Positions 23,905-36,976 of a DNA stretch of 64,000 nt are shown piece by piece. Where the stretch lies: assembly GCA_034370585.1 (NCBI GenBank), contig CP139754.1:15208001-15272000 (forward strand), in the 5' to 3' direction. The stretch's first letter is position 1, and every line of letters begins with the position of its first letter. The position numbers were made by a program, and so were the translations under genes. Source of the stretch: Fragaria x ananassa. Taxonomy: Eukaryota; Streptophyta; Magnoliopsida; Rosales; Rosaceae. Under the pieces are notes generated by a model. That model had not been told where the DNA came from, did no database searches, and worked only from the letters and a program-made list of their open reading frames with translations.

Positions 23905-26900
23905 TCATTCATTGCTATACTCTGAGGCACTTAGATACTCACCATGCTCCTCAAAGTACTCTATCAATCGCTTCAAGAATGCATCGTTACTCACTGTCTC
24001 AGTGTCACAGACAAGACAACATTGCCTCCTTGCTCGTGTCACAGCCACATTCATTCGCCTGCGATCGCTCAGAAACCCAACCTGAGTATTTTTAGCAAAA
24101 TTCCCAAATTCAGTTTGTTTAGGTTTTAAAATTTAGTTAATAATTGAGACGTCTACAATTTTTTTTTTTTTTATTATTATTTTTTTTTAAGCATTAGCAT
24201 CAGAACCAGCGACATAAGTATACCTCTCTGTTTGGGTTTGACCGAACCATTGAAATAATGATGGCTTCCTTTTCCCGGCCTTGGAATCCATCGACTGTTG
24301 AAATTTCCAAATCCTTTAGCTTTTCTTCATTGCTTTTCAACTTCTTCAGTATGAAAACCTGCAATACTAGATCTGATATAGTGAAGAGAAGAGAAATATC
24401 TATTCTACTAAGGTATTTGCATAATGTAGAAACCCACGATCTGATTTTATGTATTCAGGAGTTTTTGATACCTGTGCAGCGTAAGGGGTGATAATTCCAA
24501 TATCAGAAGCCTGGACACCACTTTGAATGAGTCTCTTTGCATGGGCAATAGCAACATCAGCTTCACCCTCATTCATAGTGCTTTCCTCTTCATCCTTCTT
24601 TTCTTCCATGTCACACCTGAAGCAGATCAGTGCAAACAAGTCACACATGTGATGCATAAAGCATTTCTTGTTTCGTGCTAAGAGAAGCTCTCCAATACCA
24701 TGTGGACATAACTCATTCATTTTTGTTCCTTAGGACATTCAAAACGACTCTTTTTCTTAGTAATAAATTCTAGCACTTACTAATAAATGATAAAATAACC
24801 CTTTCAAAATAAAAGGACATGTATAAACTCATAAATGTATAAACAAAAAGGTCATGCTCATCTCAGATAAAAGACATCATCCTATGCCATGTCTGTGTCT
24901 TCAGTTGTGTTTATATGCAGCACTATGAGAGACAGGAAAAAAATCAAATTGCCACCGTGCTGCCTGACTAGGACTTATAATACAAAACAGTAGTAAAAGG
25001 TTTGTTTTTAAAACTACAGTTTATAGCAACAATGAACTGCATACCCAGCTATATCAATTAGAAGAAGGGTTGACTCTGTTGAAGAAGTCTTTTTTACATC
25101 CTCGAGATCCAGAAGCATATGTCCAGCAACACTTGGATGCGCTTTAACCTGCAACGACAAGAAAGCATATGATACAATCAAATCTAATGACCTTCAGTGA
25201 TTTGATTATAAATTTACTCAAGCCACCATCCAGACTTGCTCTCGGCACCTTACTATTGTAAAGCTCCTTTGATGACCAATCCATGATACGCTCATGCATG
25301 CGGTACTGAACAGTCAGCATAGATACGACTTCGTTTCCGTATATGTCCGCAAGGCGTTCAAAAAGGGTTCTTCCTAAACCTTTCTTCTCAGCTTCAGCAC
25401 TCTGGATGGTTGGAGGAAGCTGAAGATGGTCGCCTGCAAGTATACATCTTGAACCCTAAAACAATGAACTCAGATATTTTTAAGTGGATTTTGGAGCGAG
25501 TAAAATTTGACTTTCTTAAAATTTTCACTAAAAAATATACATATATAATTCTTGCAACTGTAGGATACACATTGATTTTAGTACTCCAGATGTTTAAGTC
25601 TTCAACTTCTGCTTTTCCTGGAATCTATGTCTTCAATTAACTAACATGCTCAAAACACATAATGTGTTTCTTTTAAGACCACAGAGACTAACATATGCAT
25701 TAGTTCTTTGTCATGAACAGCCGTTTTATGGAAATGAATATGCAAGGTTTGGTGGTTAACATAATGTATATGCCTATGTACTAGTCCATTACCTTAAGCA
25801 GTGCTATCCAGCATGCTATCTCAAGTGCCTGTGCAGCTTCATCAATAATCACCAAATCAAATGATATGTGGTCCAGCTTGCGAGACGATGCCCCAGTCAA
25901 AGTTGTCAACACCACATCTGCATTTTTTATTACATCTGTCACAGCAAGCTGCTGCCTTTTACGCTCCTCCTTGGAAAGAATCCTTAGCTCTTTCTGGATT
26001 TCCCTCCTAGTGTTTTTGTCTTTGGTTCTTAATAGCTTTCCATTCAATTGCTGCAATAATACAATGTGCACGTATTCACGAGTAGGTATGCCATAGAAAT
26101 GTGTTAGTTTGGTAAACTATAATGATAAAAAAGAACTTAAATCTTTTTAATATGCACGTTAATTTAGGCTTTAATTATCAAAAATTACCTTCATTTCCTT
26201 TCGAATGTCATTTGCCAGAGAACTGTTATCTCCTTGCAAGACCTGAGAGCAAAGCAAGCAAGTAATTAGACGAAAGTACGCCCTCAATTCAAGGAGATTA
26301 TGGCCTAGATTTTTCGCTCTACGGTCTTGGAGTGCAATTCTACATCCTTAAGTAATGAACAATCCCTCCCTCCTTGTGTGTGTACGAGCATGAGTACTAT
26401 AATGAGGTGCAATGAAGATTGTGAAACTTCATATGCTTATACAAATGCCACAGCACTTAGTGCACAGAGAACATTAATGATGCAGAATGCACAATAGAGA
26501 CATGAAATAATCGTGCTAATGGTATGATATTATAAAATTTTGATATCACAAAGACTAGAATCTTTCCAACATAGTTACAGAATTCACATACCTGTGCATC
26601 CAATGCACTATCCAGTACTTGAGGTAGCAAACGTGCAGGATGTCCCAATCTCACTAACTTTACTCTGTCGATAGTAATAAGCATTAAGCGCCTTTACTTA
26701 ATTATCATCTACTTAATGAGGCAAAAGAAAAGAAAAAAACCAGATACAAGAGTGCATCATCTATAGCCAACTTGTACTATTATACTATTAGTAGTTAGCA
26801 CTAATTCATTCAATTATCACAATACAATATGGTACAACTGACAGGACCATTCCAACTCATTAACTGAATATTCAGATTGTTTCATTTTATTTACACTAAC

Positions 26901-29724
26901 ATGGCAGGTTGGAGAACAATACAAGTTAAAAGTTCACATCAGCTATCAGCTATATCATTGGTCAACTCAACTGTAATGATTGAAGTGCAAAGTGTTGAAT
27001 GCACAATTTTTTGTTCAAGTGTTATTAAGAATTAAAAAAGAAAGTTCTTTAAAGTCCATAAACCTACTAGTCTATTTATTTCTACTTAACCTAACCTAGT
27101 GGCACCAACTGCAATCTGAACAAGAAGCCACCCTGACTATTTGACTATACATCAACAACCAGCCTCTCAACAATATTTTCTTTATCAAAAAGAAAATATC
27201 AAAGGAATGCTGAAAATAGTTTCTAATCCCAAAGAACTATAAAAACAGTAATATACTACAAAATGGGGTCACACTAATATCAAAGTAAAACTTGGTTCTT
27301 TATCACGAATAAAACCTGAACATTGACTGTCTAAATGCAGTATCTGAAGTTAGCAATAGCTTGACAAGAAACACTGAACATAAAATGAGAACGAATAAAC
27401 AAAAGGAAGCAAAGGCCAGCAAAAAAGGATTACAGACTTCTCTGATTTAGCACCTTATACTTGTTTTAATAGAGCTAAAAAAATTGACAAAATAAGAACT
27501 CCACAATTATGTAGGCAGTGAAATACCTTTGGCGCGCCAATCGCTCAACAATGTTGTCAACAGCAATATTGGAAGCAGCACATGCAAGGATCTTTGATCC
27601 ACGTTTGACTTCTTGCAAAACAATTTCCACCACAGTTGTGGTTTTTCCTGTTCCAGGAGGCCCATGCAGCAAAAATACATTCTTGGATGACAGAGCCTTT
27701 GAAATGGCATCTTTCTGTGGGGATCAGGGGAAAATGAGACAAGTATAAAGATTGAATCCTGGGGTGGTGTATAATTTTATCAATATGGATTCAGATGATC
27801 AAACGAAAAATTGGCAGACCCATACACAGAACAACAAAAATTCATATATCAATTAATATTCAGAAGTATGCAACCAAAGCCGATCTAATCTTGTAAATTA
27901 CACCAACAATATTCATGGTAGAACTATTTGAACAAATGATATCAAAACCTTCTCATTAACAATTTGTGTATTTTGAGACCCTTACTGTTAATAGCACATG
28001 AAAAACTTATATGATATTCACAAGGCTATAATATCTCAGAGTCCTTAAATAAAGTTACGTATCAGTCATAGTAATGAAGTTTTGTTAATTATTTATCAGT
28101 ATATGCATGTTACCTTTATTTAGTTGCACCAACAAATTAGTAACTTCAAAGAACCATAGGTGATGATGATCATCATTTAAAGGTAGCGCTGTGTGCATGA
28201 TATACACAGAGATTAAGTACATAAGCATGCAGGTACATATTGTGTTTGTATTTGCTGATTGTGTGTTCATTTTATAAAGCTAAAGATTTAAAGGAATTGA
28301 ACATGTTCCTATTGACATAAAATTACGCATGATGACATCATAAGTGGCATCTTGAAAAATCGAAAAACAAGAAACAAGGAAGTACATATATTAGGCTTCA
28401 GGACCTGAGAGTGATCCAGGTTTTTGTTAAATGGGGAGAATGTGACTTCCTTCTTAGCCACTGTTGGTGCCCTCTCTCCAAACAAGACAGGAATTAAATC
28501 AGAAGCAGGACCCTTTTGCACACCTTTACTCAATTGTATCAGAGCGTCCTTCATCCTACGATATGTAACCTGAGAAAACAAAAATATTACTAGAACTCTT
28601 CGCCAACGAATATAATCTTTGACAAAGGCATAAGAAACTGAAAGACAATGCATAGACCATGGACCAAAGAGAACATTACTGGTGGTACAAAATCACTTTA
28701 AATCATTTCCATGTCAATGACCAAAATGGTCCCAATCACTAATATAATGAATACAGCCTTCAAAAACATGTGGTGGTTCAAAACATACAGATGAGAAAAC
28801 TGAATAAGAAACTAGAAAATTCAAAGACTTGAGATTTGAACTTCATACCTCATTTGTGAGCTTCTCTAGCCGTAGGGGACTATTTAATCCGTCTTCGGGA
28901 ACGTCATCAAAAGCGACAGTGATTGATGAGTCCTGTTCAATCAAACCTATAAGGACCAAAACCGCATATGTCCAACTTTACATTTCATAGTTAGAATTAC
29001 CTTCAACCGGTACACGACGCCTTGTCCAAGAGCAGGTGAGCCGAAATCAGCCTTGTTCGGTCTTAGAACAACCACATCATGTGTGCCAAACTGACAATAT
29101 AAAAGAGAAAAATATTGTGAAAATTCGACAGAGTATGTTAAGAGACTCAATTTCGACAACACATTCAAAAACAGCCACATCATCAGCCCATGAAGCGAAT
29201 CAAACCACACACTTACACATTGCAAACAAGAATTAGCATCCGACAAGAAACTCAAATGGAGCTTAGTAATTTGGAATGTTCACCTTGTGAGGAGGAAGAG
29301 GAAGAGCATTACTGTTTTCTGTTTTGGTAGACTGGAACTCAAGAAGAGTCTTTCCCATTAGTCCTGTCTAAATTCTCAAAAGCAAAACATAGTTCAGTTC
29401 AGTGCTCTAAAACCGAAACACGAAAAGCTTGAGAAACAAGAGAGTGTACCTGAGCATCGACGCACTTCAGATTGAGAATGGCGGAGCCTCTCTTTTGAGC
29501 AGTGTCGAGATTCCTGGAGGCGCCGCTGGTGATGGAGGCCGATATCTCCGCTTCCTGAATGCCCCACACAAACTCCGCTTACATTCAAATTGAGAGTGAA
29601 AGAAAGGAAGGCAGTATGAGAGATAGAGAGGAACCTTTTCCAAGTCGATGAGAGGAGCGGTGAGGGAGATGAACTGGTCGAGAGTGATGGACGGGGGTTT
29701 CTGCTTCCTCTTCCCTCCGTCCAT
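23905..29724 (-). CDS. IGHMBP2/SMUBP2-type SF1B DNA/RNA helicase, 652 aa
   Basis: Fourteen coding exons on the minus strand: 29724-29635, 29554-29450, 29367-29284, 29090-29001, 28932-28849, 28569-28405, 27714-27527, 26664-26592, 26242-26189, 26050-25793, 25455-25249, 25148-25045, 24616-24472, 24358-24224, plus a final exon 24081-23905 (15 blocks with the last). All junctions use GT-AG and keep frame. Motifs in order: I GPPGTGKTTT (224-), II DEAAQ (381-385), III GDHLQLPP (405-), IV QYRM (447-450), V VDGFQGRE (about 571-578), VI VAVTRARR (606-613). This is the UPF1-like SF1B helicase order, and the N-terminal beta-barrel/stalk region (VVVLRPNKADFGSPALGQG) is that of IGHMBP2. The animal protein is a ribosome-associated 5'-3' helicase; the plant role is not settled. 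It lacks the C-terminal R3H and AN1 domains of human IGHMBP2, like the short Arabidopsis homologue At2g03270. It appears intact. Confidence 0.9.
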
Positions 29725-31749
29725 GGCTGCTCTGCTTCCGTCGATTACAAGGATTTGGAGAGTTTATAAAACACAACCAAACTCTCGGAAATGCTATTCA
29801 CGTTTTGTTAGTGAGCGCCTCCCACGCTGCGTATAGATTACCGGTTTCTGTTCGTTTCTATCTTCTTTGAGTTCTGCAGATGAGTTAATAGACTTATTTT
29901 TCTTTTTGAATAAAGGGTTGGTGTGGTTGTCTTAAGCCTCTGTTAATAAAACAATCCAATACAAGAAAAAGATATGTAATTTTAGTTTTTAATTATAATT
30001 AGAAGTTTTGAAATAATATCGACAATTTATACAAAATAGATGTATTCTAACAAGTATTAACTAAAAAACAAAACTGTTCTAATGACGACCCTATTTGTTT
30101 TGTCACAACGGTGACATAATGAAAAGATCACGTAGATATGTAACATATCTTGATATAACAGCTTTCTTATTATGTTACCGCTAGATAAACCCGACGATTC
30201 TCAGTTTCATCTTGCCATTAAGAGGCTGCGACCATCTCACCAAACAACGACGTGTCATTTATCTAAAACAGATAAGGCACAATGTGCATAGACCGGTACA
30301 AGGCCTTTCATGCCCTACCGTCATGTGGTAGGGAATTATAAAGCCGTTTAGTGCCAAATAGAAAATGCAATTAAATATAAATATAACAAAAAAAAACATA
30401 AAATTAATTTGGGACAGAGTCAAAGCCGAAACCCAATTATTAGCAGACCCAAGCCAAGTTTGACCACCCCAGATGGGTTGACTCCTCCATCCCAACGGCT
30501 AACCCATGGCCTCCTTCCACAGCCAACACCCCAAGATCCCACAATTCTCCCATCATCTCCGGCGCGCCAGTTTGGAACACCATTCACCACCAGATCAGAT
30601 TTAAACAGATTAAATTTAAACTGGGCGACTCGGATATGATCGGATTAGAACGACCCGATCGGAGCACAGGGATTTTAAGCCATGTCGCCACAAGTAATCA
30701 CCTTCCAGCGATCTCCTATCCCGACAACCAGGGATGGAGGATAGTGCAAATGTCTCTGGGCTATAGCCCAGACAGTTTTTCTCCAATTTTCAAATAGAAT
30801 AGATCATATTATATGAATAAACAAGTATATGTACCAATAGTCCATGTAAAAAATATTTAAAAGAAGCCAAAACCTGCTATATTATACTAAATAAGGATTA
30901 AAATATGCCACCTCCACGGCTCCACCTTTTATTTTTTCTAAAAAGAGGCATTGGTTCATATTAAGTTCTATTTTTCTTTTCTTTTTTGGCAATGGTCCAT
31001 ATTAAGTTCTAGTCTCCAGCTATTGCAAAACATAAGACTCGTCTTCTTCTTTTTCTTCGATTACAACAATTTTTGTTTTATGTTATTTTTTGAGTTTTCC
31101 AACAAATAATTTTTCCTTTAATTTTATTCGATTCTCAAAGCATGTTGTGTGCTATCAATCAATATTGAACATTTTGAGGATGTGAATCTGATTATTTTCT
31201 AAAATTCGATATCACTTCTACTCTTATAGATTGATCTTCTTAATGTCAGGTGTTAAGAAGCCAAAAATACTTTCTTAATGCAAATACAAGCATTATAAAT
31301 TTATTATTTTCATACATTTTAATATTTTTATCAAAGGAAATTTAGTCCAGGTGGTTTTGGAATCCTGGTTCCCTCCCTGCCGGCAACAACCACTCAAACC
31401 ACGTACCCATCACTCAGTCCGAGCACCACACTGAGGCAAAACGACCTTCACCAGCTCACCTCCCCTACTGGCCTTCAATCCTCCATCTCCATTCTCCGGC
31501 CGATCTAGATGGAGTCTCCCTCACCACTGGTTGAGCTGCCTATTAATGGATCGTCGGTCCCCTCAGCCTTCAATGTTCAATGTACAGAGTAAACAAACAG
31601 ACTTATCTCTCATAACTTTCAACTATTAAAGTGGAGGGATGATTTAAAGCACTTTAAATAGGACGTCGCAATCATAAAGTTTTCCACAATCATTTATGTT
31701 AGCTATAGTAATATTGTAACATCTCGAAAATTAGATTTTCTATTTATAA
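29725..31749. other. Intergenic region upstream of the helicase gene
   Basis: The first few hundred bases should hold the helicase promoter. At 30420-30720 the sequence becomes C-rich and repeat-like. A palindrome GGGCTATAGCCC lies near 30759. Around 31725 there is TGTAACATCTCGAAAATTAG, which resembles a gypsy LTR start, just before the Copia fragment; no full element could be defined. Confidence 0.4.
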
Positions 31750-34137
31750 ATGACAAGTGAGTTTAGAGGTTATTGTTCGAAGAATGGCATTAGACACATA
31801 AAGACAGTTCCTGGCACCCCACAACATAATTGTGTAGCAGAGAGGATGAACCGCACCATCTTGGAGAAAGTGAGAAGCATGCTAAAGACAGCTAACCTGG
31901 CGAAAGAGTTTTGGGGCGCAGCAGTGACAACCGCATGTTACCTCATCAACCGAACACCATGTGTACTGTTAGGCTTGGAGACTCCAGAGAATGTGTGGAC
32001 CGGTAGAAGCGCTTCATATTCTCACTTGAAGGTATTTGGGTGCAAAGCATTTGCACATGTTCCAAAGGAGAAAAGATCGAAGCTAGATGACAAGGCAGTG
32101 CCGTGCATCTTTCTTGGGTACGGTAATGAAGAGATGGGCTACCAGTTGTGGAATCCAATAACCAAGAAGTTATTCAGAAGCAGAGATGTGGTGTTCCATG
32201 AGGATCAGACTGTTGCAAATTTTGACAAGAACATACTAGAAAATACAGAGCGTCTCACTTACGACTCGTCTCCGCTCTAAGAAGAGTCTAACAAACCTCA
32301 AGAAATGGTTAATGAAGACGTTCTTGATACAGCAGAACCAGAAGCTGTAGGTGCTGCAAATGATGACCAGGAGAATTAGGTTCAGGATGATCATTATCAG
32401 GGAGAGCCTAATCAGGAAAAGCCTAATCAAGAGCAGCAACAAGAAAATGCTCAAGCACCAGTTCGAAGATCTCATAGAGTGATGAAGCTAAGTACCAAGT
32501 ATCATTCTTCTCAATATATTTTGCTCACCAGTGATGGAGATAATCCATATTCCAAATACATTCTGTTGACTGGTGATGGATAGCCTGAATGCTTTGAGGA
32601 GGCAAAGACTCATGCAGATGGCGACAAGTGGATATTAGCTATGAAGTCTGAGATGGAGTCCTTATTGAAAAATGGCATCTACGAGTTGGTGGAGCTTTCT
32701 AAAGGCAGAAAAGCACTAAAAAATAAATGGGTGTTCAAGTTGAAGAGGAACAAGAATGAACAGTTGACAAAGTTCAAGGCTCGCTTGGTTGTCAAAGGTT
32801 TCGGGCAGAAGGAAGGAGTAGATTTTGATGAGATCTTCTCACTAGTTGTCAAAATGACATCTATCAGAGTTATTTTGGGCATGACAGCTATCATGGATCT
32901 TGAGGTGGAGCAGTTAGATGTAAAAACGGCATTTCTACATGGTGATTTGGAGGAAGAAATATACATGGAGCAACCAGAAGGTTTTGAGGTCGAGGGCAAA
33001 GAGCACATGGTTTGCAAGCTAAAGAAAAGTTTGTATGGGCTGAAGCAAGCGCCAAGACAATGGTACAAGAAGTTTGACTCATTCATGGTGGGTCATGGAT
33101 ACAAAAGAACTGATGCAGACCCATGTGTGTACATTCAACGGTTCACTGGAGGTAAATTTATAATTGTGTTGCTTTATGTTGATGATATGTTGATAGTGGG
33201 GCAAGACGTTTCTATGATCCGCAAGTTGAAGGCAGACTTATCAAAGTCTTTTGATATGAAAGACTTAGCTCCAGCTAAGCAGATTTTGGGCATGGAGATT
33301 ACCCGTGGCAGGAAGACAAATAAATTATGGTTGTCACAGGAGAGGTATGTTGAACGGGTGCTTGAAAGGTTCAACATGAAAGAAGCCAAGTCAGTGGGCT
33401 CACCTCTAGGTAATCACTTCAAGTTAAGCAGATTATTATGCCCAACTACACAAGAGGAGAAAGACAAGATGACAGGTATCCCTTACTCATCAGCTGTTGG
33501 TAGTCTTATGTATGTTATGGTATGTACTCGTCCAGATATTGCTCATGCAGTTGGAGTTGTTAGTGGATATTTATCTAACCCTGGTAGAAAACATTGGGAA
33601 GCTATTAAGTGGATACTCAAATATTTGAGGGGCACCTCAAAGTTGTGCTTGTCTTTTGGTGGATCCGAACCCGTTTTGGAGGGTTTCATAGATGCAGATT
33701 TAGCTGGGGACCTTGATAACAGAAAGTCCACTTATGGGTACTTATTTATATTTTGTGGGGGAGCTGTATCATGGCAGTCTAAGTTATAGAAGTGTGTTGT
33801 TTTATCCACCACTGAGTCCGAGTACATAGCGACAAACGAAGCAGGCAAGGAAATGATATGGCTGCAAAGGTTCATTCAGGAGTTGGGTGTGATGCAAGAA
33901 AGGTATATGGTGCATTGTGATTGTGAGAGTGCAATTCACTTGAGTAAAAATTCAGTTTATCACCCTCGCACTAAGCACATTGATCTACGTTATCATTGGA
34001 TACGAGATATAGTGTCAATAAGCTTTTGCAGTTGAGGAAAATTCACACCAACAAGAATACTTCAGATATGTTGACTAAGGTTGTGCCACAACAGAAGTTG
34101 GAGTATTGCAACAAGTCTGCTGGGATGGACTTCAAGT
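31750..34137 (+). pseudogene. 5'-truncated Copia retrotransposon pol (integrase, RT, RNase H)
   Basis: The sequence starts abruptly inside the integrase core (FRGYCSKNGIRH, then TPQHNCVAERMNRTILEKVR with the catalytic Glu region) and continues through the integrase C-terminal part (HLKVFGCKAFAHVP, FLGY). The RT follows (32641-33789: KARLVVKGFGQKEGVDF, LDVKTAFLHGDLEEEIYMEQP, LKKSLYGLKQAPRQWY, LLYVDDMLIVG), then RNase H to LEYCNKSAGMDFK near 34137 (STTESEYIA, RTKHIDLRYHWIRD). In-frame stops occur near 32280, 32379, 32581 and 33787. The catalytic YVDD box is intact. The RT text resembles the Tork/Tnt1 group of Copia. The gag, protease, 5' integrase and 5' LTR are missing. Confidence 0.9.
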
Positions 34138-34183
34138 AGAAGTCTTGCTGTGTATTTCCCCAGGTTAGTCTGGAGAGGGAGAT

Positions 34184-34785
34184 TGTTATAATATCCAGAC
34201 CAAAATAAATAAAATAGTAATGAAAATAATATGAAAGGTTTCATGAGTTACATAAGTTACATGAGTTACACAAACGTTACATGAGTTACACAAATGTTAC
34301 ATGAGTTACACAAAGTTACATGGATGGTTTTGGAGTTATAGTCAAGGCATGAGTTACAGGAAGATTTATGAAGTACCATTTATTAGGAGAGTCTAATGAG
34401 AGGTCTAGATGGTTCCTCCTTAGCCTAGAAAAGGAGAGTCATTTGCTCATTTCATGCATCTCATCCATCTCAAGCATTTCTTCCAAGAGAGAAACATTCA
34501 TCTTCCAAGTAGAGAAGAGTGTCCACTCTAAGTTGAGAGTGTAGAGTAGTTGATAGCAAAACAAGTGTGAGAGAGGGTTTCCTTCAAGTACTGTTCTTGA
34601 AGTTGTGTATCTCGTGTACCCATTATTTCATAGTGGAAGTTCTTGTTATTATTGCCCCGTGGACGTAGGCACATCGCCGAACCACGTTATATCCGGTGTT
34701 CCATTTCCTCTATCTTTTACATCTTTCCATATTTATCCTTTGTGTGGTTTTAAGTTGTTACTTCTATTATATTATTTTCCCAACA
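34184..34785 (+). mobile_element. 3' LTR of the Copia element, 602 bp
   Basis: It begins TGTTATAATATCCAGACC after the purine tract GGAGAGGGAGAT and ends TTTTCCCAACA, so the ends are TGTT...AACA. Its right end abuts the acyl-CoA oxidase pseudogene to the base, where the reading (minus strand) of that pseudogene stops. Confidence 0.8.
34239..34321 (+). repeat. Minisatellite in the Copia LTR
   Basis: Repeats of about 19 bases built on GTTACATGAGTTACACAAA occur three to four times in tandem inside the 3' LTR. It may be a promoter-region repeat in the LTR U3, since these often carry tandem motifs. Confidence 0.85.
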
Positions 34786-36314
34786 TAAACTTGGTGAGAT
34801 TTTCGGCACAAGCAACCGACAATCTAATAGCCCTTGCTTCAAATGATTCAAGTATTACAGTGGGATGGAACCAATCCTCAGCTTTTTGAACCTTACAGTG
34901 CATCGGATAAAGTGCTCCGCATGACCCATATCAGTTGTGATTCCATTAGGCTTTTTCCCAGTCTGCAACTGAGAAATGGTATTCATGAGAAATCTTGAAA
35001 CATGTATAAGTACTTAAGTAGAACAGTGTTATATCCTTCATAAATACAAGAAGAGAAAAAAGCAGCATATAAGTGATATAGCTCAGTAAGTCCACAGCTA
35101 GACAAGTAACCATGGCCACCACATAGCTTCCGACATTCTTCTACGTTGTCAACAGCAGCGGAAGTAGTCAAGGCCTTCAAACCAGCAGTGCAGGCATGCG
35201 CCTTAGGCAGCATAGAGAAATTGTTAGCTTCCAACTTTTGGATCAATTCTGTCATTCTGTGTATAGGCATTTCAACCACTCGCCGACAAATCTGAAAGCA
35301 TAGGTAGAAGCCAGCAAAGGGAAGACAGTGTCTCAACACTATCTTGATTTTGTGGAGAACGAAATTGTCGACGAACAGCACTGTACCGGGTAGCAATACA
35401 TCCTGCTTTTGAGTCTTGACAAGGCAATGGAAGTATCAGCTACAATGATTTGTCTGACACAAACCATAGCTCCATAAAGCAGCTGCTTCAGAACGTTGGA
35501 TTCTATGTACTTTCCTTGTCTTGTGACCCTTGAGAACCTCATCAGCATTTGATTCCTTGGAATGCGCACATGATCGAATCTAAGGACACCATTGTCCATG
35601 GAATCGAATGCTCCACTTCCAAATTTCATCCCAATATCACCAATTGTTACACCTGGAAGAGGAAAGTGATCATCTAGGCTCCGAATTTGGACTAGGAAAA
35701 TATGTACTCCATAATCTTGGTCATTAGTAATAAGCAGAGCATAAACAACAGCATGTGTTGCAACCTTTCCCAATCCACCAGGCCACCATGTGCTTGAGGT
35801 CAGGGTAGGACTATGGATGGTGAACTCATCTGTCTCCGGATCAAAAGTCACGGTTGTCTCAAGGCCTTGAATGTTGGAGCCATGACCAAGTTCAGTTTGT
35901 GCATAAGTACCAATTATTTGCATCTTGTTTGCCAAAGGTAACCACTGTTGTTGCTGATCCTCAGTAGCAGACCCTTTAATAGTAGGCGCAAACATTCCCC
36001 AATGAACATAAGCATAAGTAAATTCATCAACATAGAACCTCAATCATGATGCCTCTTCTTCAGAAAGTTCAAGCTCATGGATCCTATTCCACACATAAGC
36101 TGCTTTTCTCAGAGCTCGTACTTTTAAACAACTCCATCCTGCTTAGCACAGCTCTGTTGTACTTTCTAAAGCCTGGATCGCTAGCAACGAGTCAAGCGAT
36201 CCGATCAGAGACTTGGAAGGCGTGGTGAGAACCTGCCCAGATGACCTTCATCTCCTCAACATTGGACTGTGCCTTGCTCCTCTCATGCACCAAATGATCC
36301 ATTATGCCTTCCAT
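34786..36314 (-). pseudogene. ACX1: Acyl-CoA oxidase 1 pseudogene, intronless and 3'-truncated
   Basis: The minus strand matches peroxisomal acyl-CoA oxidase 1, the first step of beta-oxidation, from the initiator Met at 36314 (MEGIMDHLVHERSKAQ, KVIWAGSHHAFQVSDRIA) onward. Further landmarks are QIIGTYAQTELGHGSN, WWPGGLGKVATHAVVYA, FDHVRIPRNQMLMR, then AHACTAGLKALTT, ECRKLCGGHGYLS and IYEGYNTVLL, ending near an 'ARAIRL...AENLTKF' reading at 34790. No introns interrupt about 1.5 kb of homology although plant ACX1 genes have many, so this looks like a processed copy. It is broken by an early stop (near 36195), several frameshifts, stops near 36070, and a small deletion before the VFPLLAS stretch. 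The 3' third is absent: homology ends at the Copia LTR edge. Confidence 0.85.
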
Positions 36315-36976
36315 ATTTTTCAGACTCAACACAAAACCTTTGCAAATTAATGAAGAACCAACTGTACTCTATGAAACCCTTTGGAATAAACGATTAAACT
36401 GGAAAGACCCTGTTATTAATTAATAGAACACCTTTCATGCAATTTTCATGGCCAATATTTGGTGCTATCAAATACCCTGGATAAGACCTATGACCTACAC
36501 AAATGATTCAGTTGGGTTCCTAATCAGCATTTTTCACATGCTATGCACAATAAGAAGATGGGGTCTGCATATATCTTTGCCTCTAGAGCTGTCTGATACA
36601 TAATGATGGAATAGACAAACCCAAGTGGTAAATGAGAGTGGGGAATTAGGTTAAGAGTCAGCTAGCTAAGTCATACTCACTGCTACCAGTAAAACAAGAT
36701 AATCAAATTAATTGATAAACTGCGGTCATCATTTCATTTAAACAAAAATTCCATTCCTAAAGTTCATAGCTTTGGTTTACAAAATGGGATTGGCAGAGGT
36801 GTAGTACTTTCATATATATGGCTTTCAAAATCCTATCTGACCGGCTGCTGAAATGAGATGACTGACGAGGGTCTCTCTTCAACATCAACTGTTCATTAGC
36901 TTTGCTTTCTGTTACCTAGTGGCCTTTGTGATGCAGCTATATCTACAAACTTAGTTTAGCAGTAAAGCACGTTTGT
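36315..36976. other. Intergenic between ACX1 pseudogene and GT47 gene
   Basis: About 660 bases with no protein-like frame. The part next to 36977 should be the 3' UTR of the minus-strand GT47 gene. Confidence 0.5.

Noticed and set aside
34239..34321. CRISPR-like direct repeats
   Set aside because: The units are contiguous with no unique spacers and lie in a plant LTR, so this is a minisatellite.
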